Positions 23,184-35,160 of a stretch of 45,750 nucleotides of DNA are shown piece by piece (position 1 is the first letter of the stretch; each line of letters opens with the position of its first letter). Both the position numbers and the translations under genes were made by a program. A model generated the notes under the pieces. It saw nothing but the letters and a program-made list of their open reading frames with translations. It did not search any database and was not told the origin of the DNA. This DNA is from Seison nebaliae (taxonomy: Eukaryota; Rotifera; Pararotatoria; Seisonacea; Seisonidae). Location: the NCBI GenBank assembly GCA_023231475.1, contig JALJEE010001529.1, forward strand, positions 1 through 45,750, written 5' to 3'.

Positions 23184-24121
23184 ATGAGACAACGATACTT
23201 TTTCGCTTTGATTGCTATCATCACATTCACTGTCATCAGTTTCGTTCTGTTAACAATTCTTCTTTTTTCTCCTTTATTCACCAATTTTCATCGTCTCTCT
23301 TCATCATATCTCTCATGTCAGATATGGAGCAACAACTGTATTGGAGAATGACACGAAATATATCGAATCAAAATCGAAATCTCCAAAATTGATGACTGGA
23401 GTGAGAAAGGTGCAGAGGAATTTGCACATACACATACTCTATGAGACATTATGTGGTGATTCTCATCGCTTTTTTCAAACTCAATTACAACCATTATATG
23501 ATTCGATGAAAAGTGGACGAATCAGGAAGGAAAAACTGATTGTTCATCTCGTACCTCATGGGAAAGTTCGGAAGATCGAGAAATTACGATACTGTCAACA
23601 TGGATTGCCGGAATGTGAAGGAAATTTGTATCATGTTTATTTTTATTCACATTTCTCCATTATGATCATTTGTCATTTAGGCATGTGCATTGGATGCTTC
23701 CACTGATTGGATGGAAGTATTCTCATTCCTCAAATGTACAATGGAAGGATATTCGTTCAATAATGTTCGATCCATATCTGAATCAGTTATTCTTCTTCTT
23801 AATCATTATCTTAACCATATTCCATGGACAGTGTCTCAAATCTTCATTCAATGATACAATTATCGATAGAGTTAAAGAATGTTTAAAAAGTAAAGAAGAA
23901 GAAATCCTTTCGAATAATGAACGACAAACAGAAATTGGTGGTGTTCTCAGATATATTCCTTTTATTCGATTCGATACAGTTCCTTCTTTATTTTCCATTT
24001 CTCATAACACTTTCCCGTAAAGGATCAGAAAATGTTCACCATATCTCGAAGTGCTGAACTCAATTTAATTGGTTATCTTTGTAAGACATATACATTCATC
24101 TTCAAAGATCTCGATTGTTGA
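23184..24121 (+). CDS. GILT-family (gamma-interferon-inducible lysosomal thiol reductase-like) protein, five exons
   Basis: Exon 1 starts at ATG 23184 with a hydrophobic leader (MRQRYFFALIAIITF...), followed by a small intron whose ends I could not fix (within about 23240-23330). Exon 2 ends at 23634; the others are 23681-23764, 23832-23978 and 24023-24121. The body shows HIHILYETLCGDSHRFF, with the active site in CxxS form (CGDS), as in many invertebrate members, rather than CxxC. The complete signature CQHG-x2-EC-x2-N-x4-C is present only when exon 2 is spliced to exon 3 (CQHGLPECEGN...HAC). Further cysteines KCTMEG, NNCLKS and KECLKS, RYIPFIRF (family YVPWI) and a late Cys (GYLCK) follow the family order. 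GILT reduces disulfides at acidic pH in lysosomes or outside the cell. The CxxS form may be catalytically altered. Confidence 0.85.
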
Positions 24122-24556
24122 ACTACATTCCAAATCCAAAATCGATCTCTCATATTTCTTTTGTATTCAAATTTATTTTCCACAAATTTCGTTATTTGCA
24201 AAAAATCTCAATTTTATTATGACTGTTTGAACAAATATTATTAAAAATTCCAATAAATTATTATTCTGCTTTCCAATTCTGATAAGGTGAAATATGTTGA
24301 AATAGAAGAATCATTTCTCCCCATTCATCACCATACCCATTCAGTATAGAAGAGATTATTTCAATGAAAAGAAAATATAAAATTTATTTTTGTTCCAACC
24401 AATTGGCAGAGTAGTTGGATGTAGAACAATGTATCATCGCAATGGAATTTTCCAAGAGCCAACAGAATAAAATGAAAAGATGGAAATTGTTCCAGAGATA
24501 TAGGAGGAGAGATAGAAGTACAAGAATCACAGATGTCTATCCAGAAATTTCAACAT
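24122..24556. other. Convergent intergenic segment with both poly(A) signals
   Basis: AATAAA at 24252-24257 serves the plus-strand GILT gene. TTTATT around 24378 on the plus strand is an AATAAA for the minus-strand THOC2 gene. A frame at 24415-24675 overlaps the THOC2 last exon in antisense and is a shadow. Confidence 0.65.
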
Positions 24557-27500
24557 TCAATCATGTCTTTTCTTCGAATGATCACTCGATTCTCTATCTC
24601 GGTGATGATGATGATAATGATGATTATCAGGATGACGAGACTTCACTATTGTTGGTGGTGATTTCTTCGAACTAGAACTGGAATTGTCTACAGAATGACC
24701 TTCCGAAATTCTTGAATCATCTGATCGATTTCCATTCTGTACTGAAGAATAATCATTGCCATTATGATTCTTATTTGCCGAAGTACTATTACTACTATTG
24801 AAACTATTATACTTCGAATCATGATTCCCACCATAACTTCCACTCGATTCCACATTACTTCTTTTCGCATCTCTCGTTGGTGATGATTTCTTTGGTTTGT
24901 GATTGCCTGAATCTTTACCAAAATTGAAAAAGTGAAATAGAGAAGAGAAATGAACTTGACAGGTCATTATCATGAGTAATTCTCTTCGATGGACTATCGT
25001 TGTTAGGCATATGTCGTTTTCTATCTAAACTTCTAATTTGATCCGCCTTTAATGAAAGAAGAAATGAATAAATGGAACAACTTGATAGGAACATCTGGAC
25101 AACTTACTTCAGTCTTCTTAGTACTGTATCGTAACGAGAAATGAAAAAAAATTTTTGAAAATTTTAACAAAACAAAACTTGTCCAAAGAATATTTTTGAT
25201 TTTTCTTCAACGATTGATCGACCGTCTAAAAATATTTAAATATTAATATGAATGAAATAAATGAATTAAACATGCAATTCACATTCTTCTATCATATGCT
25301 CTTCTCTCGATTTCAATAATCCCAAATAAGAGAGTGAAAGTGCATATAAATCTTTCCGTTTATCCTTCTCCGCATCATTGATTGCTTTCACTCTCAATTC
25401 GATATGTGTATAATGTGATTTGAGGATTGGGAAATTTTTGATAATCTGATATGTATAAAAGTGAAAAAGAAAGAAATTAAAATTTCAATTCAAAATTTTC
25501 TTATATAAAAAAAAACTTTTGTTAAAATGATGACAGAATTGCGAATTGGCATAAATTCATTTGATGCTAATAAAACGATAATAGCCTAAATACATTAAAA
25601 ATAAATTATAAATATAAGAAAAGAAAGAAGAATGAACTTTCGCTAATTTAAAATGCCATTTATTCACCACATGTCGATAATTCTCATAATCTAATTCTTG
25701 TTGTTGATGAGCTGTATCGCTGGCATGAGGTTTCTTGAAAACGGTTAAAAATCCAGGAAATCCACTACACTCCTTTTTATAGACAACTGGATCACCATGA
25801 CGTTCCATAGCAGTATGGAGAAGGACACTGAGGAAAGTGCCAAAACGATTTGCTTCATTTTCACTCAATCCAAGAATTATAGGATAAATAGAATCGCAAA
25901 ATATTCGATCATAACATACGATAGTCGTGAAATTTTTCGTTTCTAATTGATGAATAAGATTGATCATTTTAGCACAATAAACTGCATCAACCATCGTATA
26001 ACGACATCGAGGAAATATGCAATAATGTAATAATTCTGATATAGTTTCTGTTGATTTCTGATGATTCAAATCAGGAAACCAATTATGACAATCTTTCTTT
26101 AATCGTTGACGAACCATCGTCACATGACGATGTTGTTGATCTTCTTCAATTTGAAGTTGATCAATCGAATGTTGTAGACGTTCACGTTCTCTTTTTCTAC
26201 GATTATGTGTATCATTCGATTCCAATTGTTTTAATTGTCCTTTCAATTGTTGATGAACTGAACGATATGCCGATTGAGGATATTCGATATCATACATAGT
26301 TAATGTCCAAAAAGTTGTGAAAAAATGAGGAGCGATATCATTCCATTTACGATCAGGCATAATTGAAATTGTTGTTGTTAACTGATTAATAATATTCGAT
26401 GATGCTTTCATATATAATTCGATGTGACTCTCATCATTTGAATTGACAGATAATAATTTATTATATTCTTTCTCGATCGCATGTGAATACATTGGTCTAG
26501 TCAAATGGAATGCAGCATCGATAGAAATCTGATATTTTTCCATAATTTCTGTAACGGATGGAAATAGTCGAACATATTCTTCCGTCGATAATGACGACAT
26601 AAGAAATGTAGTGAATTGAGTTAACGTATCTTGAGCTTGATCGAACAACGAACTCAATAACTTCAATGGACGTCGATCTTCTTTTTGTTGAAAGAGAATG
26701 GCATTCCTCTCCTGTGCCATCAAGAAACAAAGAGGAACAATAAATTTATTTTGGAGTAAAACATCTTTTATTCGATTAGCATCTCGTCGAACATTTTTTA
26801 TTTGAATGAAATTTGCACCTTCTTGTCGCAAAATATCTCCTCCATATAAACACGTCAATTGTTGTTCATTGATTGATTCGTTTAATTCCACACCACAAAC
26901 TCGTTGAATCAATTCACGTAAAATGAACAAATCATAAGAATTGTGTTGTTTCAATTGATTGATGATATATTGGAATACTGGGGTAGTATCAAAATTGTAT
27001 CTTTTCATAATTTGTGCGATGAATGTGGCAAGTGATTGTAACCATCTTGCCAATGAACATTCGTCATGTTTCGATAATGTATTCCCCGAATCAGATAATG
27101 TGACGAGTAGAAGATAAATGAGAATATCATAAGAAAGTGGATTGAGGAATTTGACAGCGTCAACAACTGGCATAATTAAATTGTCATATTGTTTAATTTG
27201 AGAGACGATATAAGCGAAAACGATAATCGGATTCGAATGACTTAATTTACCAATTTGACGTCCCTTATTTCTTACATTATCCTTCGTCAATCGTTGCATT
27301 GTGGCACGAGTGAAATTAATAATAGAACGACGAACAAATATCAAATCTATCGAATTATGATATGTTTTCCGTTTCCATTCACCATATATACGGAATCGTA
27401 TGTGATAAGGATAATATTTCAATACATCCCAAATACTTAACGCGAGTGATGTATTCGTTCCACATAAGGAGAGTGATGGTAAAACACAACAATCAAGTAT

Positions 27501-29633
27501 GGTGATTGTAGTGTAGTACATGGTAGATGGTGGTGGTGGTGATGATCTTTTATCTTTCCCTTCCTCTTGACATTTCTTCAAAATATTCAATAAATTATAA
27601 AGAACTCGAATATTCCTGATGAGACCACAACCGATATGTTGTAGAATTGGAAGAACCGATTCTTCAAAATCAGAATAAGAATTAAGAACAATTTGTTTGT
27701 CAAGACATTTTTCATTTAATCTCTTCACGGAAATCTTCCCATTCGATACTCCACTATTCGAATTAGATATAATTGATGATAATGAAGTGTTTGATGGTGA
27801 TGATGTTGAATCGTTTTCATCATTCATGGAAATATCTTCAGATGCTGGAACTTCTTCTCGCTTCTCTCTCGACGAATACCAATTGTCAATACTTTCTTTC
27901 GATTTACCATAAAATTGTATATTTCCATTCTTCATTCTCTTCTCACCGGTCGATAGGAATGAGGAATAAGCAGCACGGTTATTTGGTACATGACTATTAG
28001 CGAACTCTTTCAATGGTTCTTCGATCATCATTGTCATTAGATCGATAGTGAGAGAACAATGACTAACGAAATTTGGTGGGAATACGGTAGAGAGAAGATG
28101 TTTACTTTTCGACCAATCTCTTAAATACAGAAATGCATTTAATAATCCCAATCGTTGATTTATTAAAGGAGAAAATAATGATAATGGATCATCCATTTCG
28201 ATTCTTTCCGTTGGAACTGAATCACGAAATACTCGAAGATATTCATTAAATGATGGAATTCCTCCAGCTGCTGAATTGACGACTGTTTCATTTCCATTAT
28301 TCTCATCATTACCATTCATTGAAGTAGTAAGATCGGGTGCCTCACCACCATTTGTCGATGAAAGTGCAACATCCACATCAGATGTGAATGTTGATACTTT
28401 AATTCCAGAATTCAAATCAGCATTTTTTAATTCTTCTCTTAACATCTTCTTCAACGGATCACTTTGATTTATTGTCAAATCATCATTCATAATTACATCA
28501 CCACCACCATCATTCTTATCTTTCGACCATTCCGTCATATCTTCATTTAGTGATGGATGTAGATATGCGACGAAAGTATCCAAATCGACCATCTCTTCCA
28601 ATATCAGAAATGCAGCCAATAAATAAAGACTATAATCAGTTTTTTTTTTCATTTCGAGAATTTTCTGGAATTTGAATCCCAATAAATTCGTTATCTTTTC
28701 AACATCATTCTCACATAATCGTCTCATTAATCGAATAAATGTTTCGATGATGTTCATTGATGACGTGTCACCATAAACGTCGATATAACTGTCTAATCCA
28801 TCCAATAAAATATCGATAATACGATTTGGATCCAAATGAAAAATTCCTTTTTAAAAGAAAATTGTGAAGGAAATTAAGAGAATGCGAACCGATTAATGAT
28901 TGGATGTGATGGAGAATGATATGGAATGATTGTTCTGGAATGAATGTCAATTCCTGCATTGCCACAATTTCAGTGAGTAACTTCGCGAATCCTTCATTCT
29001 CTTCATGAAACAAATTGAATTTCTGTTGTTTATAACTGAAATTATTAGAAGAATTATTTAAACAATTTGAATTATTTTCAAAAATGAACAATAATCTCGT
29101 TTTCAATTTGATATAAGATTTAGTGAAATCTTCTTTCTTTCTTAATAGACGAACACTTTCCAAACATTCCGCATCCAATTTCTTTAAAAGATCATTGGAA
29201 TTGATTAATTTCTAATAAAAACAGTTGAATATCATATTTGAATAGAAAAATATGAGAATAACTTGATCGAGCATAAAATGAAGAATTGATGCAAATCGAT
29301 CAAGTAAAGTGAATTTATTTTGTCCTTCTTTTGATAATTGATTTGTTGTTGTCGCATCTTCCAATCCATTTTGTAGAATACGACATTCTAAAGTTTATCG
29401 AATTCAATTATCAATTTTCTACTCTCAACTAAATGAAGAACCATTCAAATAAATTGCGTCAGTTACGTCATTTGAATTGAGTGTCTATTATTTTGATAGA
29501 GAATGAAGAATGGAAAGAAGAAATCTCATGAACTAACGCCTTTTAATTGATGTAAACGATTCTTTAATTCGTCCAAACTCAATTCCTTCTCTACACACTT
29601 CTCTATCAATTCGGCTAATTGGAAACTATTCAT
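24557..29633 (-). CDS. THOC2: THO complex subunit 2
   Basis: Exons, minus strand: 29387-29263, 29211-29090, 29035-28890, 28846-25638 (1069 codons), 25585-25517, 25445-25272, 25225-25179, 25123-25108, 25046-24956 and 24906-24557, all phase-consistent. A probable first exon is 29633-29538 (MNSFQLAELIEK), but its phase does not match the next exon, so one exon between 29410 and 29537 is unresolved. Family blocks are clear: YKQQKFNLFHEENEG, SLIGIFHLDPNR, NVRNKGRQIGKLSHSNP, YDNLIMPVVDAVKFL, HAIEKEYNKLL, HFFTTFWTLTMYD, CIFPRCRYTMVDAVYCAK, NRFGTFLSVLLHTAMERH, LDYENYRHVVNKWHFKL, then ALSLSYLGLLKSREEHMI. The tail is Ser/Asn/His/Lys-rich, as in other THOC2 proteins, but shorter. THOC2 is the scaffold of THO/TREX, which couples nuclear transcription to mRNA export. 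Confidence 0.93.
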
Positions 29634-29955
29634 TTAATTTCAGGAAGTTTATAATATTCTGGTCTAATTTTATTAGACGATTACAGTGTAAGTTTTCGAA
29701 AATTTTTTGAATTTAAAATTGTCTCTTTTATCTGTTCACTGATAATTGTTATGCCATTTAACAAATTTCTCTTGTTCGAAATATCGGCTTTAAATCACTT
29801 CGAATTAATTCATTAATTTTAAAAGAGACTTAATATTTAAAAATTACTTATTTCTTCAATTGTGATCAAATGAATTTCTCATAAAAATTTTTTAGAAAAT
29901 TTTTTTTCAAAATTCATCTAAACAGCGAAACGATCAGCACCAAAGACAATAAGAG
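29634..29955. promoter_or_regulatory. Shared promoter region of divergent THOC2 and NDUFA8
   Basis: A 322-bp gap separates the two divergent start codons. It must hold both promoters and 5' leaders. No TATA box is obvious; it is A/T-rich with T-runs near NDUFA8. Confidence 0.55.
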
Positions 29956-30495
29956 ATGTCGTATTTTGCTGATGATTATCTTCCATCACCAGACGAATTA
30001 GATGTTCCCTTTATCAATGTGACTTCAGGAGTGTTACGAGCAGCTGCTCCATATTTGGGGAAATATTGTGACAAGCAATGTAAAGAATTTATGTTGTGTC
30101 GTCGTGAAGAGAAGGAAGCAAGAAAATGTTTAAAAGAAAATAAAATAGTGAGTCAATGTTCTCTCAAATTCTTTCAACTATTAAAGAATAGTGAATGTGC
30201 CGATGTTTTCGAAGATCATTGGAGATGTGTTGATGATTCATATTATGGATGGCAAGAACCGTCCAGATGTCCGAGAACACGTAAAATTTTCGATAATTGC
30301 ATGAAAGAAAAATTGGGAATGGAACGACCAGAACTTGGTCACTTTTCTTTGACACGTCTTCATGAGTCGTCGAGGAAAATGCCAGTGGAGAAATCAAGAA
30401 CATTTCCTGAGAGAAATGCTGTCCCAACATTGGATCAACAAGATTCTTATCCGGAAGCAAAAATCACGTCAAAAATGGGAAATCGATTATTTTAG
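29956..30495 (+). CDS. NDUFA8: NADH dehydrogenase (ubiquinone) 1 alpha subcomplex subunit 8 (complex I)
   Basis: A 179-residue single exon, close to the family's 172. Four twin CX9C half-motifs are intact: C-DKQCKEFML-C, C-LKENKIVSQ-C, C-ADVFEDHWR-C and C-PRTRKIFDN-C, which make two CHCH hairpins oxidised by the Mia40/Erv1 relay in the intermembrane space. KEFMLCRREEKE and MKEKLGMERPELGHFS match animal NDUFA8 closely. It is an accessory subunit on the intermembrane face of complex I. It faces the decarboxylase gene tail to tail with 128 nt between stop codons. Confidence 0.96.
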   Translation: MSYFADDYLPSPDELDVPFINVTSGVLRAAAPYLGKYCDKQCKEFMLCRREEKEARKCLKENKIVSQCSLKFFQLLKNSECADVFEDHWRCVDDSYYGWQEPSRCPRTRKIFDNCMKEKLGMERPELGHFSLTRLHESSRKMPVEKSRTFPERNAVPTLDQQDSYPEAKITSKMGNRLF

Positions 30496-30573
30496 AAGAT
30501 CTAAATTTTCTAGAAAGAAAACTTTCTTAGAATTTGGTAGAAGAATGTTAGTAGAAGACAAGAGGACACAGAA

Positions 30574-30596
30574 TTTTATTTGATTTTTATGAATAA
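30574..30596. terminator. Overlapping convergent poly(A) signals
   Basis: AATAAA at 30591-30596 (+) serves NDUFA8. TTTATT at 30574-30579 is an AATAAA on the minus strand for the decarboxylase gene. Each signal lies past the other, so the two 3' UTRs probably overlap by tens of nucleotides. Confidence 0.6.
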
Positions 30597-30623
30597 ATAA
30601 TTTTTTTTTTCGAAACATAATCA

Positions 30624-32131
30624 TCATTCTTCTTTAATCTTGTTGAACATTTCATTGATAACTCTAACGGCATTCAATACGTGACATTCTTCCACATTTG
30701 TACTCCCAATAGACATTCGAATATAATTCTTATTTTGAACGTCACAAGGCGTAACAAATATACGTCCATCTTTTTTCAATTCATCGACAAGACGAAGAGT
30801 TTCTTCGTTTTCCTTCGACCGAAAACAAATCAGCCCCATTATCGGCTCTTCCAATATTTGGAAATAACCAGTTTTTTGAATTTCTTTTGCAAATAGCTTA
30901 GCTAAATTAATGTGTTTTCTGATAGTCTCTTGAAGATGTTTAATTCCCATCATTCGTAGTACAAACCATAATTTCAACGAACGAAATCGTCGTCCTAACG
31001 GAATTTGCCATTGTCTGAAATCAGGAGCCGATTTACATTGTTCATCTGTTCGTCGGAGATAAAGTGCGTCAATTGCGAATGTACGTTCCACAATTTTCAC
31101 ATTTCTATACCAGAGAGTGGAACAATCGAAATTGACTTGAAGCCATTTGTGAGGATTAAAAACGAAAGAATCACAATTCTATCAAAAATTTATGATTTTA
31201 AAATTAAGAAAAATTAAACTTCGATTCCTTTCATTAAATATCGATATTCAGCACAAATGAAACTACTTCCTGCATAAGCAGCATCAACATGACACCAAAT
31301 TTCATATTTTTGAGAAATTTCACTTATGGATTCTAAGTCGTCGAAAGCACAAGTATTCGTTGTGCCAATTGTCCCACATACAAATATGGGAATTAATCTA
31401 TTTGATTTATCTTTCAAGATTGCTTCTTCTAATAATTTCCCGTTTAATTTTAAATCATCTCCTACTTTCACCAAATTACATTGAACTCCTGCGATTATTG
31501 TTGCTTTCTTCACAGAACAATGTGCCTTTGTATTGAGAATGTAAAAGAATGATGAAGAATTTATTAATTAGAAAAAAGAAACTTCGGAAGAACAATAAGC
31601 AACGAAATTGAGAGAAGCATTCTTTCCATATTTCCGTTTAGCTTCATCTCGTGCTACTATTAAAGCTGTCAAAGTAGCTTCACTGGCAGTACCAACAATG
31701 ATGCCTCCACCCTCTGATTTTGGTTCAGAAGAGATGAAACATTTTGGAAGGGAGATCGCTTTCGCCAACCAATCTAATACTATCACTTCTAACTCGGTAC
31801 AAGCTGGACTAGCAATCCAAGAGAAACCAATGCATGCAATTGCTGATGATAAAATATCACCACATATTCCTGGAAATGAATTGGCTGTGGGATAAAATGC
31901 AAAGAAATTCGGATGATGCCAATGAGTGATACCGGGCATAATCACCTTCTCAATATCGTCGAAAACATCTTGCCAATTCTCTTTTTCTGTTGGTGCTTCG
32001 GATGGAAGTAATGCTTTCATATATCCCGGTTCCACATTCGATATCACACGACGTTCTTCTATATTCTCCAAATAATCCGCTACGATATCAATCAAGTTTT
32101 TTGCTGCAACTCGGAATTCCTTTGCATTCAT
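30624..32131 (-). CDS. PLP-dependent aromatic-L-amino-acid decarboxylase family enzyme (DDC/TDC type), three exons
   Basis: Minus-strand exons 32131-31583, 31525-31220 and 31178-30624 join at phase 0 to 469 residues (human DDC 480). The start MNAKEF matches the family's MNxxEFR. Group II decarboxylase landmarks are present: EPGYMKALLP, MPGITHWHHPNFFAF, IGFSWIASPACTELE, SEAH (the His that stacks on the PLP ring), HVDAAYAGS (Asp binding the pyridine N), NPHKWL (Schiff-base Lys) and WQIPLGRRFRSLK. The mobile-loop Tyr is kept (ALYLRR) and the stacking His is kept; insect arylacetaldehyde synthases change one or the other, so true decarboxylation is expected. PLG rather than PLS argues against histidine decarboxylase. 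Whether DOPA/5-HTP or tyrosine is preferred cannot be decided; NSFPG in the substrate region recalls tyrosine decarboxylases. It would make monoamine transmitters or cuticle precursors. Confidence 0.92.
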
Positions 32132-34344
32132 TCTGTCCAACTAAAAAATAATTTCTTCGAAAAAATCAAATAGAGAATCAGAATAAAGATCATATACATA
32201 TAAGTATAATTATTATATTATTCATATATCTCGTTCTTCAAGATGCAGAATTTCACGAAAATATTCGCAAAAGAATTTTTTCAAAATTTGGAAAGAATCA
32301 TTTTTGGATTTCTTTATTCGTTTCTTTTTGAATGGTATTTGTCGCTTCGTTCTGAAGTTCTCTTCCATTAAATGACGACATCATCTTATTTCCATAAATT
32401 CTTCTTATTTTATGTACGTATTGAGAATCGACTAAAACAATGGGAACAATATGACTATATAGAATTAACGAAATGAATAAATCATTGTCTGATGTTTAGA
32501 CTGCTCTATAACTCGAAAAAAATGCGAGAATGGTTTCTTTTGTACGAATTCAACGAATTTTGTATTATTCGAAATCGACCCTACAGCTCAAATATGGTAA
32601 CATAATAAATGAACAGTAACATCCGCACAACATCCGCACAAACCCATCAGTCTTAATAATCGATCCTATTCTTCATTAATTTTATTCCTTTAAAAATTAT
32701 TCTAATATAATAAAATAAACATTTTAAATAAGTTAACATTCTATTACTATTGAAAAACATGAAATTTATTTTATTCCAAAGTCCAATAATATTGAAAGTT
32801 CATTAAAATTGAACGATATTAAATAACTAAAATAATATAAAAGTTTAATATTGGTTTCAATAACATCATGTTTGATATGTTGGAGTTGTGTAAATTAAAC
32901 ATTGGATTTCCATTTTAATAAAAGAAAGATGATAATATTTTGAGTTTCAGGTTCAGAATTTAAATTAAACAATTCATAGTGTGATGTATAAAGACGTCTT
33001 TTCATGCGGACATATCTATAATTTCTAATTTTTTCTTTCCTGTCAAAAAAATATTATAGTTTAAATAGTTTATTTATCATTTAAAAATAAAGAAAAATAT
33101 ATTCTATTAATTCAAAATTTTAAGTTCATATTCTACTCAAAATAACATATTATTTACGGTTTTGCTTTTTTTAGTCGTGTTTGCTTCTAAGTGATTTGAT
33201 GTTAATGTTTGATAAATTGAAGATTTATATTGAAGCATTGTTAAGATAGATAAAAAATTCTTCAATTTTTCCTATTTAAAAGGAATTTTACGTAGACGTA
33301 GATTCGTTTGAAATCCTCTTCGGTTGATGTGAGATTTGGAGAAAATCGAATTTTTTACACTTTATATTTATTCATTAAATAAATAATATTTAGTAGCTCG
33401 AATTATTGTTGAATAAAGTTATTTTAATGATGAAGTTTTGTTCAAATTATCTTTGAATGAAACATGAAAATATAGAGAAATAGGAGTAAAATAAATACTG
33501 AATACAATTGAAAGATAATTAGTTGGTGGCACAGTTTCTTCTCAAACTTTTATTGACATTATATGAAGGGGATGTGTGTGAAGATTCGACATATCATTTC
33601 GAATGGATGAATGTTCGTTTCACACTTTCCCATACATATATTGAAGAGAAAAGAAATTTGTTGACGATAAAAGTAAATTGTATTATTTGAGTGAGTGAGT
33701 GAGTGTGTATATGTGTGTGTGTATATGTGTATGTCGGTGTTTATGCAATGGGAATGTGAAGGAAGAACTAATGATGTCAAATTATAGTTCGGCCATGAAT
33801 TTCAATCAAGTAAGAAGATGAATAAGTGAAATGAAATGAAATAATGAAAAAAATTTATTTATTGAGTGAATAATAGAGGAGATTTTCTATGCTTCTCACA
33901 ATTGTCAGATCGTTTGATTGATTCTCTCATTGCCAACACATTCTTTATTCCACAATACATCTCATAATAAAGACAGGCGGTGGTGTAGGCGAAATCAAAA
34001 CGAACATTTATATCGATATCTCATCGACACGGCGATATGGATGGACAATGTGTTTGATTAAACTGATGGTTGACATTTAATGAGAATTAATATTGTTATG
34101 TGAGGGGAGAATTAATTGAGAAGGAATTGAATTGGTCCGTCGAATGAGAAGGAGAGAATTTTTGGAAAATTTTTCTTATTGAAAAAGAAAAGAAGAAAGT
34201 GAAAGAAAGTAAAGTTTGATTTTGGGAAGTTAGTTTTAAAAGAAAATTGTTCAAAAATGAAATAATTTCAATCCAATTATTGAGGCGAGACCGATAATAA
34301 TTCGTCGAATAAGAAAAGAAGAGAATATTGAAGGACAGATAGAC
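32132..34344. other. Intergenic region between divergent decarboxylase and HIPK genes
   Basis: About 2.2 kb, AT-rich. It contains a microsatellite at about 33687-33735 and probably a HIPK 5' leader, since the last 300 nt are A/G-rich without stable frames. GCGGACATATCT at 33006-33017 recurs at 42941-42952, in both cases followed by TAATTT-rich sequence. No gene recognised. Confidence 0.55.
33687..33735. repeat. Microsatellite (GAGT)n / (GT)n with TATG interruptions
   Basis: GTGAGTGAGTGAGTGTG followed by TATATGTGTGTGTGTATATGTGTATG: a compound simple repeat upstream of HIPK. Confidence 0.85.
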
Positions 34345-35127
34345 ATGTCCGATGACCAGATGGAGAGAGGAAATATGTTGAATGTTTCTGATGATAAAAT
34401 ATTGAAGAATAATTATATTCCTTCACAATTACTTAAATCATTTCTGGAGCAACAACAACAGCAACAGCAGCAATCATCATCATCATCATCTTCGACATCG
34501 ACATTAAATAAAAATAATTTATTAAATAATTGGAAGAATATGATGGATATGCGAGTGAATCAACCGAATAAACCAAATCAAACAGATGATTCACTTCTAT
34601 CTCAAGGAACAAAAGATCAAACGAATAATAAGAATAATAACGGTAATATGGTGGGAACGTCATCGACAAACATGAATAATAATGATTTTAATCCACCATT
34701 AAATGCTCGCGATTATCTGTTACATTTACAACAAACTGGTAATTTATCGAATAATGAAATAAATGAACGATTAAATTCTAATCGATTAATTGATGAATAT
34801 CTTGCATATGCTCTCATGCAAAATCAAGATGTATCAAATAAAAATTTAACGAATCAAACAAATCATTCAATTCATCCACATTCTCAACAACAAAAACAAT
34901 TGGAACAACAAACAAGATCAAATAATATTCCTCATCTACTCAATCAAAAACAACAGCAACAACAACAACAACAACAACAACAAGCACTTCTATTAAATAA
35001 ACAAAATCAGCCATTATCTTTCAATCAGAATAATTCAATACCATTTAATTTCATTAATAATAATAATATAAATAATAATAATAGTAACAACAACAACAAC
35101 AATAATAATAATAGTGGAATTATTTCA

Positions 35128-35160
<33 letters not shown>

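Noticed and set aside
24415-24675. 86-codon plus-strand frame
   Set aside because: Antisense to the last exon of THOC2; its acidic end is the complement of the His-rich tail.
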